Source: Phaeocystidibacter sp965659725 (lineage in GTDB: Bacteria; Bacteroidota; Bacteroidia; Flavobacteriales; Schleiferiaceae). Taken from it: 64,000 nt of DNA. Location of the stretch: the NCBI GenBank assembly GCA_965659725.1, contig CBFHXG010000005.1, positions 1 through 64,000 of the forward strand, given 5' to 3'. The notes beneath the pieces are model-generated. The model had not been told where the DNA came from. It worked only from the letters and a program-made list of their open reading frames with translations, and ran no database searches. A program made the position numbers and the translations under genes. Below, piece after piece: positions 24,783 through 33,383 of the stretch; the stretch's first letter is position 1; each line of letters opens with the position of its first letter.

Positions 24783-26447
24783 TTAGCGCTTGCTGGTGTG
24801 GTGCTTTTTCTTCTTGCGGAAGCTCTTATCAGCAGAAGGGCGTTCGTCGAGTTGATCGACAAACACTTTCTTTCCGAAGTACTTCCACTTCTTGAATGCA
24901 TAGAACACCTCTTTGCTACGAGCTTGGTCCAGCTCGATCATTGTGTGATCTTCATGGATGCGGATCTTTCCGATCTCTATCCCTTTGATGGAGCGCATGC
25001 GGTTGATCTCTTTCATGAGACTACCCTTGTTGATGCGGTCACGCGCACCCAAGGAGATGCGGAATACAGCGAACTCACCACTTGATTGACGCTCTCTGTC
25101 TCTACCGCTTGATTTTAGTTCGGGCTGGTTGAGGTCTTGAGCACCCTCATATTCGTTGAGGTAGGTTTGAAGCTTCATGCCGGCAACGCGGTGCAAGAGC
25201 TCTTCTTTGCTCAATGCAGCTAAGCCTTCTTCTAAGATCGGCCATAGGTGGGCCAATGATTCGGCGTTGGATTCAGATTCCAACACTTCCTTGATCCAAT
25301 ATTGTGCACGTGCGGCAACAACTTCTTTACCAGTGGGTAGGCCGATACGTTCGAACGGTTTCTGAATCAATCGCTCAATATCTTTCAACTTCCTGCCATC
25401 GCGGTGGTGGGCAAGTGCAATGGAAATACCAGTCTTCCCAGCTCTACCCGTACGACCTGAACGGTGTACATACACTTCAGCGTCATCTGGCAATTGGTAG
25501 TGGATAACGTGAGTAACCTCTTTCACATCCAAACCACGAGCGGCCACGTCGGTTGCTACGAGAACCTGAAGGCTCTTGTCGCGGTAACGACGCATTACAA
25601 TGTCTCTCTGGTTTTGGTTGAGGTCGCCGTGCAATGCATCTGAGTTGTAACCATCACGGATCAACTTATCGGCGATCTGCTGAGTTTCAATCTTGGTGCG
25701 GCAGAATACGATGCCGAAGATATCTGGGTTTGCATCGAGAAGGCGACGAACCGCTGGATACTTATCACGAGCGTGAACGGTGCAAACTTGATGGGTAATA
25801 TTGCTTGATGATGAATTCTTGGCCGCCGTAGCGATCTCTTCAGGATCGTTCATGTATTGTTGAGCAATACGCGCGATCTCTTTCGAGATAGTAGCTGAGA
25901 ACAACCATGTACGACGATCCTCTTGTGCGGTTGAGAGAATGGCGTCTAGATCATCCTTGAAGCCCATGTTGAGCATCTCGTCGGCCTCGTCTAGTACAAG
26001 TGTTTCAAGATTGGAAAGATCTAGTTTCTTCCGGTTCACAAGGTCAAGTACACGACCAGGAGTACCGATCACCACTTGGGCACCTCTATTTAGGGCCTTG
26101 ATCTGAGTGCCGATGGAAGCACCACCATACACAGCAACGGTGTTAACCTGCTTTTGCTTGGCGCTGAATTTTTCGAGGTCACTGGTGATCTGAAGACAAA
26201 GCTCACGTGTAGGACAAAGCACTAGGGCTTGTACATGAAAGAAGTCGTCTTCAACGTGATGTAATAAAGGAAGACCAAAAGCGGCTGTTTTACCAGTGCC
26301 GGTTTGAGCGAGACCAATGAGATCTCTTTCGGAGCTCAATAGCTTTGGAATGGCTTGTTCTTGGATAGGTGTGGGCGTTTCGAAGCCAATAGCTTCCAAC
26401 GCCGCAAGTAGCTCGGCCTTGAGACCGAGATCTGCGAATGTTGTCAT
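24783..26447 (-). CDS. deaD: DEAD-box RNA helicase with DbpA-type C-terminal RNA-binding domain
   Basis: A 554-residue ATP-dependent RNA helicase. Motifs in order: Q motif (TPTPIQEQAIP), AQTGTGKT (47-54), PTRELCLQ, DEADEML (153-159), SAT (184-186), RGLDVKEV and HRSGRTGRAGKTG. A DbpA/CsdA-like RNA-binding domain follows near 455-525 (FAVFRISLGARDRINKGSL), then a Lys-rich tail. Members act in ribosome assembly and cold-shock RNA unwinding. The gene has its own promoter (26550-26557), a leader of about 95 nt with a GNRA-type hairpin, and a terminator, so it is a single transcription unit that could be cold-regulated through the leader (inference). Confidence 0.93.
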   Translation of the reverse strand: MTTFADLGLKAELLAALEAIGFETPTPIQEQAIPKLLSSERDLIGLAQTGTGKTAAFGLPLLHHVEDDFFHVQALVLCPTRELCLQITSDLEKFSAKQKQVNTVAVYGGASIGTQIKALNRGAQVVIGTPGRVLDLVNRKKLDLSNLETLVLDEADEMLNMGFKDDLDAILSTAQEDRRTWLFSATISKEIARIAQQYMNDPEEIATAAKNSSSSNITHQVCTVHARDKYPAVRRLLDANPDIFGIVFCRTKIETQQIADKLIRDGYNSDALHGDLNQNQRDIVMRRYRDKSLQVLVATDVAARGLDVKEVTHVIHYQLPDDAEVYVHRSGRTGRAGKTGISIALAHHRDGRKLKDIERLIQKPFERIGLPTGKEVVAARAQYWIKEVLESESNAESLAHLWPILEEGLAALSKEELLHRVAGMKLQTYLNEYEGAQDLNQPELKSSGRDRERQSSGEFAVFRISLGARDRINKGSLMKEINRMRSIKGIEIGKIRIHEDHTMIELDQARSKEVFYAFKKWKYFGKKVFVDQLDERPSADKSFRKKKKHHTSKR

Positions 26448-26466
26448 ATAAAATGGACCGTTAATC

Positions 26467-26480
26467 GTTGCTTTCGCAAC
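26467..26480 (-). promoter_or_regulatory. Small GAAA-tetraloop hairpin in the deaD leader
   Basis: On the minus strand GTTGC-GAAA-GCAAC forms a 5-bp stem with a GNRA tetraloop, about 20 nt upstream of the helicase ATG and inside the predicted transcript. A role in translation control is conjecture. Confidence 0.4.
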
Positions 26481-26549
26481 CTATGGCCCAAATTATCCCG
26501 TGTCATCTTCCGCGCGGGCCAGATTCGCAAAGACGCCGTTTTCGAGCGG

Positions 26550-26557
26550 CAAAGGTA
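26550..26557 (-). promoter_or_regulatory. −7 box for the deaD-like gene
   Basis: TACCTTTG on the minus strand, exact TAnnTTTG, about 103 bp before the helicase ATG. It predicts an unusually long leader for this genome. Confidence 0.55.
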
Positions 26558-26590
26558 GTGAAATACAATGAGATAGAAATCGAAAGAGAA

Positions 26591-27181
26591 TTATTCTTTC
26601 AATAAGGCATTGATCAATTGCGCGTTGAAGCGGCTCTGATGCTCAGTTGAGATGATCTTTTGAAGGTCTGCTGTATTGGTCATGAAGCCCGGATTGATGA
26701 TCATACCCGTTAGATCTGGGTCACGCAGTAGCATAAAATCACCTTTTTTGATCTGGATTTCTTCCAAAGTGTCGAGATAAGCCTCAACCCTCAACGCCCA
26801 ATCGTGTGTGACTTCAGACGCATCGTTGTGGATCACTATACTCGGACCAGCGGGTTGTTCGCTTTGGGAAGCTTGCATGTGGTAGGAAATGAAGATGGCG
26901 TTCTCCCTGTTTTCAGCGATCTTTTCACTTCTTGCTGCAAGAGCGATGAAGTCATCCGAATCACGCATCATAACCACTTCAATCCCTTTTTCTTCGGCCT
27001 GCTGCTTAAGGTCCCTAGCCCAGGCTAAGTTGAGGTCGGATTCTTTGATATCTCCAGAAATATAACCGGCATCGTGCCCACCGTGACCCGCATCGATCAC
27101 CAATACATGGTCTGTTGTTTCGAAGAGTGCAAAAGCGCTTCCAATAAAGGAGAGTGCAGCGATGATGGCTAATTGCTTCAT
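26591..27181 (-). CDS. Amidase_3-fold protein, probably catalytically impaired
   Basis: A 196-residue exported protein with the N-acetylmuramoyl-L-alanine amidase fold. The signal peptide is followed by VLVIDAGHGGHDAG (zinc ligand H33), KESDLNLA (zinc-ligand-like E47) and FISYHMQAS (zinc ligand H101). The final active-site Glu, normally in an IEVGF-like motif, is replaced: the sequence reads MIINPGFMTN, with N163 at that place. Zinc binding therefore looks possible, but peptide cleavage is doubtful. It may act as a peptidoglycan-binding or regulatory protein, or use a different residue. No operon partner; its gene follows the tolC-like gene by 53 bp. Confidence 0.75.
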   Translation of the reverse strand: MKQLAIIAALSFIGSAFALFETTDHVLVIDAGHGGHDAGYISGDIKESDLNLAWARDLKQQAEEKGIEVVMMRDSDDFIALAARSEKIAENRENAIFISYHMQASQSEQPAGPSIVIHNDASEVTHDWALRVEAYLDTLEEIQIKKGDFMLLRDPDLTGMIINPGFMTNTADLQKIISTEHQSRFNAQLINALLKE

Positions 27182-27234
27182 GATACGTTTCGTTAGGGTA
27201 TAGTCTAAACGCCTCGTATCGTATATCTATTGTG

Positions 27235-28548
27235 TTAAAATTCGCCTTGCAATAAGATACCCGACAATTGTAACAGTCTAACCTCCGCAACTTTGGCTAT
27301 ATATTTGGCGTCCAACAAGGCTGCTTTCGACCGTATCAAGTTGAGTTGAGCCTCTCGATAGGTGTTGTTGGTAACCTGACCTAAACTAAAGCTCTCCTTG
27401 GTCCTTTGGAAGTTTACGCGCGACGTAACCACATTCCTCTGCTCCGTTCTCAGTACGTAAAGTGCATTCACATAGGTGGTGTAGGCATTCTCGATATCGG
27501 TGAGCAATTGTTGCTCGGTATTTTGAACACTTCTCCTAGCGTTCTCTGCACGTAAACGGGCATTATCAATCTGCGTTTCACGAACTTGTCCGTTCCACAA
27601 TTGCCACTGAAGTGTAACTCCTGCATTCCAGCCGTTGGTTTGGTTGGATACTAAGAAACCGGCTTCAGCATCCTGACGGTTGAATCCGTATCCGCCATTG
27701 AGAGCGATAGTGGGGTAGTAACCGCCGTTGGCAATGTTAATGGCTCTATCAGAGGCCTCGAAGTTCCTGCGGGCAACCACTAAGGATGCATTTTGATCGA
27801 GTGCCTTCTCCTTGAATGACTCCAAGGGAAGAAGGGTGGAGTAGGTCACCGTTGTATCCACTTGAAACGAGGTGGTGGGGTTGGTGGCCAAAAGCACGGT
27901 CAGGTTTCTTTTGGCGTTCTGCAAGGCGGTCAGGGCCGATCGGTAGTTCACACTATCGCGGTTGAGGTCTACCTCCGCATTCAGGAGGTCTAGGCTCACC
28001 CCAGCCCCGAGTTCCTTGCGAAGTTCTGCGCGCTCGTATCGCTCTAAACTGATATCGATTGCTTGCTCTGCTACCTGTACATTCTGCGATTGACGGGCTA
28101 CTTCATAGTACTGAGCGATCACACTCAGTAGGGTGTTCTCGATGGTAAGTCGTTGCTCTGCAATTGACGCATATTCCAAAGTTTGAGCCTGCCGGTAGGA
28201 GTTCCAGTTTCTCAACCCATCAAAGAGGACATAGCTCATGGTTATATTGGCTCCCGTGCTCAAGGTTTGTGCGGCTTCAACATTCTGAACCTCGCCGGTA
28301 ACGAACTCGATCTCGGTGTCGTTGCTATTGATAGTGGCACTACCACCTGCGCTGATGGTTGGATAGAGACCGCTTAGCCCCGGACGAGCATTGTTGGAAG
28401 CCACGGATGTGTTATTGCGAGCGATGGCAATGCCATGGTTTTCCTGGACCGCACGGGTGATGGCCGAATCCAGCGACAAATACTCTTGGCCTTGCGCAAA
28501 TGTTGTCAGCAGCAATAAGCTACTGCAAGTCAGGATGATCTTGTTCAT
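27235..28548 (-). CDS. TolC family outer-membrane efflux protein (MarR-type operon)
   Basis: Start at ATG 28548 (MNKIILTCSSLLLLTTFAQGQ), which gives a proper signal peptide; 437 residues. It has two OEP repeats with long coiled-coil helices, for example LEYASIAEQRLTIENTLLSVIA and NARLRAENARRSVQNTEQQL, and strand-like segments such as SYVLFDGLRNW and VTLQWQLWNGQ. It forms the outer-membrane tunnel of the tripartite pump with the adaptor and permease encoded just upstream. Its start lies 29 bp inside the end of the permease gene, so translation is probably coupled. Confidence 0.9.
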   Translation of the reverse strand: MNKIILTCSSLLLLTTFAQGQEYLSLDSAITRAVQENHGIAIARNNTSVASNNARPGLSGLYPTISAGGSATINSNDTEIEFVTGEVQNVEAAQTLSTGANITMSYVLFDGLRNWNSYRQAQTLEYASIAEQRLTIENTLLSVIAQYYEVARQSQNVQVAEQAIDISLERYERAELRKELGAGVSLDLLNAEVDLNRDSVNYRSALTALQNAKRNLTVLLATNPTTSFQVDTTVTYSTLLPLESFKEKALDQNASLVVARRNFEASDRAINIANGGYYPTIALNGGYGFNRQDAEAGFLVSNQTNGWNAGVTLQWQLWNGQVRETQIDNARLRAENARRSVQNTEQQLLTDIENAYTTYVNALYVLRTEQRNVVTSRVNFQRTKESFSLGQVTNNTYREAQLNLIRSKAALLDAKYIAKVAEVRLLQLSGILLQGEF

Positions 28549-31500
28549 TGCGATATACTTTAACTGCGGGTTCAACCGCTTCTTTTTCTACTCTTTGATT
28601 GGTAATGGCCGTATGCATGAATCTTCTGAAGTCGTTCAATAATGAAAGTGAGACAGGAAGAACGATCAGCGTAAGGCCTGTAGCGAAGGCAATTCCATAG
28701 GCCACAGATATGGCCATCGGAACCAAGAACTGAGCTTGGAAGCTCTTGTTCAAGATCAATGGAGCCAGACCTGCCACCGTGGTAATGGTAGTGAGGAAGA
28801 TCGCACGGAAACGTTGTTTACCCGCATCATAAATAGCTTCATCGAACTTCATTCCTTCCCTCATGTTTTGGTTGAATTTGCCGACCAAAACAAGCGAGTC
28901 ATTTACAATAACCCCGATCAATGCAATGATTCCCAAGAAGGAGAATAGGCTTAACGGCTTATCGTGGAAGAAGTGACCCCATGCAACTCCAGTAAAGCTC
29001 AAGATGATCATCGGGATGAGGGTTGCCGTTTGAAGAACACTCTTAAAGGTGAATGTGATCACCAACAACATCAATCCAAAGATCACCGGGAAAACCACTT
29101 TTCCACTTTTCTGGGTTTTGGCTGCTTCGCGATTCTGTCCAGTTTCAAAGCTGGCGGATACATCGGGATACTTCACCAAGATCGGTGGCAAAACGGAGTC
29201 TTGGATATTCGCGATGATCGCAGGCGCACTCTCGTCTGGATCGGCGAGATCCGCTTCAACCCGAACTTCCCTTCTGCCATTGAGGTGATTGATGCCAATG
29301 GTTCCTCGTTCAATGCTGAGATCTGCCAATTCGCGCAACGGATAGGCTTCTCCTGTTGGAGTGCGGATGAGGAGTTCCTCCAGTTGATAGATCGACTTTC
29401 GGTCTTCTTCTTTCAATCGGACCCACACCTTCACTTCATCTTCTCCTCGCTGTAAACGCTGAGCTTCAAATCCGAAGAAAGCCTGGCGGACCTGTCCCAT
29501 TACATCCTGCAATGTGAGTCCGAGCAGGCGAGCCTTGGTCTTCAGTTCTAGATGAACCTCACGCGCACCTTCGCGGTCGTTATCTATAACATCACGTAGG
29601 ATGCTGATTTCCTCTAAACTCGCCTTGAGTTCATTCTTTGCGCCTTCCAATTGATCGAGGTCTGAGGAAAGAAGCGATACGGAGATCGGCTTTCCGAAAG
29701 GCGTGGACGTGCCAAAGCTGAGGTTTTCTGCCTCGAAGATTTGTCCCACCGTGTCTCTGATCAAATTGGTGATTTGTGATGAACGCAGTGTTCTTCGCTC
29801 CGCATCCAAGAGGATGATGTTCACAGACCCCTGATAGGTGGTAGGTCCAAGCGTCTTCTGGATATTCACGATCACATCCGAAGTATCCTCATTCATGGCA
29901 GATAACTTCTCGTTGGCCATGAGGGCTTTTTCTTCGATGTAATCGAGCCAGTATTGAGTGGTTTCTTCGCGTGTGCCGGCTGGCATATCAAGACTAACCT
30001 CGATGTTGTCTTGCTCGATGAAAGGGAAGAAAGTAAGACCGATGATCCCACCGCGGATCGCGCCAACGGTTATCAAGAACAATCCAACGAATACGGAAAG
30101 TGCAACAAAACGGTACTTCAAGAAGAAGCGCAGTGAGGGAGAGTATAGGTTCTCTCTCATGTAATTCATGATGCGATCCATGAAGCGCTCAAGCGCACTC
30201 TTTTTAGCATCAGGAGACTGCAACTTGGTGTGAGAAATGTGTGCAGGCAGGAATAGGAAACCCTCTGCCAACGATATCAAGAGCGTGGCGATCACAATGA
30301 AAGCCAGGTCACCAAAGAAATCGCCCAACCTTCCATCAATGAAGAAGAAGGATGAGAAGGCGATCACGGTAGTCAACACAGCCGAAAGGACCGCCGGAAC
30401 TACTTCCAATGTGCCATCTACAGCTGCTCTTGTCAAGCTTTTGCCCTTCTCGTAATGCTGGTATATGTTCTCAGAAATTACGATCCCATCATCTACCAGG
30501 ATACCCACCACTACGATCATTCCGAAAAGGGAAATAACGTTGATGGTGATCCCAAAGAATTGAGCGAGGATGAACATCCCCATGAACGACATTGGAATGC
30601 CGATAGCTACCCACATAGCGAGTCGGATGTTCAGGAAGAAGCTAAGTAGGACAAGCACTAAAAGTACACCAACGGCTCCGTTTTCGAGGAGGAGGTCCCT
30701 ACGCTGTTCGAGGGTTACCGAAAAGTCTCGAATAATATCGGCCCGTACATTGGTATGACTAGCGTTGAATTCCTCAATGTACTCCCTGACGTATTCCGCA
30801 GTGGGGAGAAGGTCTTCTTCATCTGTAGTTTGCACGAGTACCTCTACGGAAGGGCGACCATTCATTTCGGTGCGATTCGGATTGTCGGCAAATCGATCCC
30901 GGATCCGGGCAATGTCCTTCAGGTTAACGATGGTTCCGTCCTCGAGGGCTCTGACGGGGATATTGACGAGTTGATCTGCCGTGTAGGCCTTAGATAGGGC
31001 GCGAATGCGGATCTCTTCCGCTTCTCCTTTGATTGTTCCACCCGTGATGTCTAGGTTGGATTGAGAGACGATCTGTGCTGCCTGTTGGAAGGTAATACCG
31101 TAATTCCTCAGCGCATTTTCGTCAAACGCGATCTCGATCTCTTCGTCTGGGAAGCCGTTCAACTCAACTTTGGAGACCTTTCCAGATTCTCTCATTTCAC
31201 GCTCTGCATTGCGTGCGATCTGCTTCAGCTGTACAAGGTCGATATTCTCACCACTGATGGCGAAATTGACACAAAAGTTGAGGTTTTCCCGCTTGTATAC
31301 GATGATCGGTTCCATGCCTCCAGGGAAGGATGGCACCTGATTGACGGCGTTCTTTACGTCCTCCAAGGCTTTGTCGGTGTCGTATCCCTTAAGCACCTCA
31401 ACCGTGATGTTTGCAGTGCTCTCAGAGGATACGGAAGTGTATCGCTCAACCCCAGTTGTACCCTTGAGGTTGTCTTCGATCTTCTGAACGATGCCTTCTT

Positions 31501-31681
31501 CCACCTCTTCGGGAGATGCGCCAGGATAAATGGCTTGAATGCTGATAACCCGACTTGGGTTCACGGGGAAGAAGGTGGTATTCATATTGAAATAGGCCAC
31601 CGCCCCGAACACCAAGATCCCGAACATGATGGTGTAGACCGCCGTAGGGAACTTGATGAAGAATTTGATCATTTTTCCCAT
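28520..31681 (-). CDS. RND efflux permease (MarR-type operon)
   Basis: Start at ATG 31681, 5 bp after the adaptor stop; a GTG at 31687 overlapping that stop is an alternative. About 1053 residues, the normal RND size. The N-terminal helix is followed by large periplasmic loops; TM4 carries the proton-relay pair in GILVDDGIVISENIY (D397-D398), and PGASPEEVEEGIVQKIE is typical of HAE1/AcrB-like pumps. The substrate cannot be read from sequence; drugs, bile-like compounds or lipids are possible. Middle gene of the marR-adaptor-permease-tolC operon. Confidence 0.94.
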   Translation of the reverse strand: MGKMIKFFIKFPTAVYTIMFGILVFGAVAYFNMNTTFFPVNPSRVISIQAIYPGASPEEVEEGIVQKIEDNLKGTTGVERYTSVSSESTANITVEVLKGYDTDKALEDVKNAVNQVPSFPGGMEPIIVYKRENLNFCVNFAISGENIDLVQLKQIARNAEREMRESGKVSKVELNGFPDEEIEIAFDENALRNYGITFQQAAQIVSQSNLDITGGTIKGEAEEIRIRALSKAYTADQLVNIPVRALEDGTIVNLKDIARIRDRFADNPNRTEMNGRPSVEVLVQTTDEEDLLPTAEYVREYIEEFNASHTNVRADIIRDFSVTLEQRRDLLLENGAVGVLLVLVLLSFFLNIRLAMWVAIGIPMSFMGMFILAQFFGITINVISLFGMIVVVGILVDDGIVISENIYQHYEKGKSLTRAAVDGTLEVVPAVLSAVLTTVIAFSSFFFIDGRLGDFFGDLAFIVIATLLISLAEGFLFLPAHISHTKLQSPDAKKSALERFMDRIMNYMRENLYSPSLRFFLKYRFVALSVFVGLFLITVGAIRGGIIGLTFFPFIEQDNIEVSLDMPAGTREETTQYWLDYIEEKALMANEKLSAMNEDTSDVIVNIQKTLGPTTYQGSVNIILLDAERRTLRSSQITNLIRDTVGQIFEAENLSFGTSTPFGKPISVSLLSSDLDQLEGAKNELKASLEEISILRDVIDNDREGAREVHLELKTKARLLGLTLQDVMGQVRQAFFGFEAQRLQRGEDEVKVWVRLKEEDRKSIYQLEELLIRTPTGEAYPLRELADLSIERGTIGINHLNGRREVRVEADLADPDESAPAIIANIQDSVLPPILVKYPDVSASFETGQNREAAKTQKSGKVVFPVIFGLMLLVITFTFKSVLQTATLIPMIILSFTGVAWGHFFHDKPLSLFSFLGIIALIGVIVNDSLVLVGKFNQNMREGMKFDEAIYDAGKQRFRAIFLTTITTVAGLAPLILNKSFQAQFLVPMAISVAYGIAFATGLTLIVLPVSLSLLNDFRRFMHTAITNQRVEKEAVEPAVKVYRNEQDHPDLQ

Positions 31682-31686
31682 GCCCA

Positions 31687-32814
31687 CTATCGTTTAGATA
31701 CGGTTACTTTCATTCCTTGGAATACGCCCGGAGCCACCTGAGATAGGTACCATTCTCCTTCTTCAAGCCCCCTGATGAGTACATTAGATTCTGTGTATTC
31801 CACGATCTCGATCGGCTTTTTGATCAGGGTGCTATCGGTCTGATCCACGGTCCATAAATGGTCGTTGTCAACCAACAACCTGCGAGGAATGATCTCTACA
31901 TTGTCGAGTTTTACCCCACTCACAACCCCATTGAGGTACATTCCTTCACGAAGTCTGTTACCTCTCACATCGATGTACGCTTTTACGGTTTGTGAATTGG
32001 CATCGAGACCTTTATTGATGCGATCTACAATGCCTAACCACTCTCCTTCGATGTCTGGACTCTCAAGTCGCACTGTATCTCCTGGCTCCAAGAAGTCGAG
32101 GAATCGGATAGAAACAGAAACCTCCATTTCGAAGAGGGAAGGATCGATGAAAACGCCAAGTGGTTGTCCTACACGCACCAAGGTACCCGGACGAATGGAA
32201 GAGCTGGTTACCACACCGTTGAACGGCGCTCTGATGTGGTATTTGCTCAGCCTTTCTTCTGTGCTTTTTAGATTGTGGTATGCACTGAAAACACCTCGAG
32301 AGGTGAGGAAAATCTTTACTTGGGCATTGTCAACGGAAGGTGGCGCTGGCGTCGATCTATCTACATCGATGGAGGCCAAATATGCCTGCCATTCGTCGAA
32401 TACGTGAGGATAGTCGAGTTTGAGATCGGGTAGGACCTGGGTGAGCGTGTTGATATAGTTGGAACGCTGACTCATCAGTGCCGCTTTCGCTTCGCTGTCT
32501 TCTATGCGAAGAAGGGTTTGTCCCTCTTTGAATTGTGTTCCCTCTAGGAATGCTGGGTTGGTGCGTTGAAGAACTCCGGTTACCTCTGCGTACAATTCAA
32601 TGCGATGGAAAGCCTTTAGCTTTCCATATACAGGCAATTCAAATGCACGTTGGTCTGGGTCGGCTTCCGCTACGATCACGCCTTTAACAGCAGTGCGACT
32701 TTTGCGCTCCGGTGTTTGAGCCATTCCAGCGAGTGCTTTTTGAATGAAAAAGGCACCAGCCAGGATAACCAGACCTGAGATGATGCTTATGAGTGCTACC
32801 CTTTCTTTTTTCAT
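31687..32814 (-). CDS. RND efflux periplasmic adaptor (MarR-type operon)
   Basis: A 375-residue membrane fusion protein, anchored by one N-terminal helix (VALISIISGLVILAGAFFI) rather than a lipid. The barrel/lipoyl parts are seen in ELYAEVTGVLQRTNP and IRAPFNGVVTSSSIRPGTLV; a helical hairpin lies between them, and the membrane-proximal domain follows. It links the permease to the TolC-like protein. It starts 6 bp after the marR stop, so regulation by MarR is expected. Confidence 0.93.
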   Translation of the reverse strand: MKKERVALISIISGLVILAGAFFIQKALAGMAQTPERKSRTAVKGVIVAEADPDQRAFELPVYGKLKAFHRIELYAEVTGVLQRTNPAFLEGTQFKEGQTLLRIEDSEAKAALMSQRSNYINTLTQVLPDLKLDYPHVFDEWQAYLASIDVDRSTPAPPSVDNAQVKIFLTSRGVFSAYHNLKSTEERLSKYHIRAPFNGVVTSSSIRPGTLVRVGQPLGVFIDPSLFEMEVSVSIRFLDFLEPGDTVRLESPDIEGEWLGIVDRINKGLDANSQTVKAYIDVRGNRLREGMYLNGVVSGVKLDNVEIIPRRLLVDNDHLWTVDQTDSTLIKKPIEIVEYTESNVLIRGLEEGEWYLSQVAPGVFQGMKVTVSKR

Positions 32815-32820
32815 GGTATG

Positions 32821-33279
32821 CTATTGATGTTCTTGTGATTCTAGATTGTGGAGAATGCGGTTGAGGTAGTCGAACATTTGTAGAACGTCCTCATTCTTCA
32901 TTCCATCGAAAATGTGACTGTTGGTCTGTGATACCAGATCCATGAAACCTTCTATGGCATCGATTCCCTCGGGAGTTAGATGGAGAAGGTTTTCCCTTCT
33001 ATTTTCGGGATTTGGCGTACGTGTAATCAGGCCCAGCTCTTCGATCTCGGCACATAAACGCGACACTCGATGCCGATCGAACATGGGAAGTTGGTCGAGA
33101 AGCTCAGATTGAGAAAGTTGACCGCCATTCATACGCGTGAGCCGAAGTGTCATCATGTGTTCAAACTTGAATGAACTATCAGACTCCTCCAATACGGCTT
33201 GCACATTCTTCCGCAACCTACGGTGAATGCGCATCATCGTATAACCTAATTGGACGATGGGTTTGTTAAGGTCTTTCAT
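32821..33279 (-). CDS. MarR family transcriptional regulator
   Basis: A 152-residue winged-helix protein. The DNA-binding part contains QLSQSELLDQLPMFDRHRVSRLCAEIEELGLI, followed by the wing RTPNPENRRENLLHLTPEG, with helical dimerisation ends. First gene of the efflux operon, and most likely an autorepressor released by a pump substrate. Two tandem GTTG-N8-CAAC palindromes directly before its ATG are the likely operator. Confidence 0.92.
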   Translation of the reverse strand: MKDLNKPIVQLGYTMMRIHRRLRKNVQAVLEESDSSFKFEHMMTLRLTRMNGGQLSQSELLDQLPMFDRHRVSRLCAEIEELGLITRTPNPENRRENLLHLTPEGIDAIEGFMDLVSQTNSHIFDGMKNEDVLQMFDYLNRILHNLESQEHQ

Positions 33280-33316
33280 AACTGTTGCAAATTAACAACA
33301 GTTGCTTATTTACAAC
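33280..33316. promoter_or_regulatory. Tandem MarR operator before the efflux operon
   Basis: Two inverted repeats of the same form, GTTG-N8-CAAC, lie at 33284-33299 and 33301-33316, 17 bp apart. The first extends to AACTGTTG-N8-CAACAGTT (33280-33303), a perfect 8-bp half-site pair. The first copy touches the marR ATG and overlaps the −7-like TTAATTTG (33288-33295), so binding would block transcription start. Assignment to MarR is by position. Confidence 0.65.
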
Positions 33317-33383
33317 AAATGTTTGAACAAAGAAATTGAGTGTCTCGCTGGAAAGAACGAACGGTTCAACTACTACTATGTTC

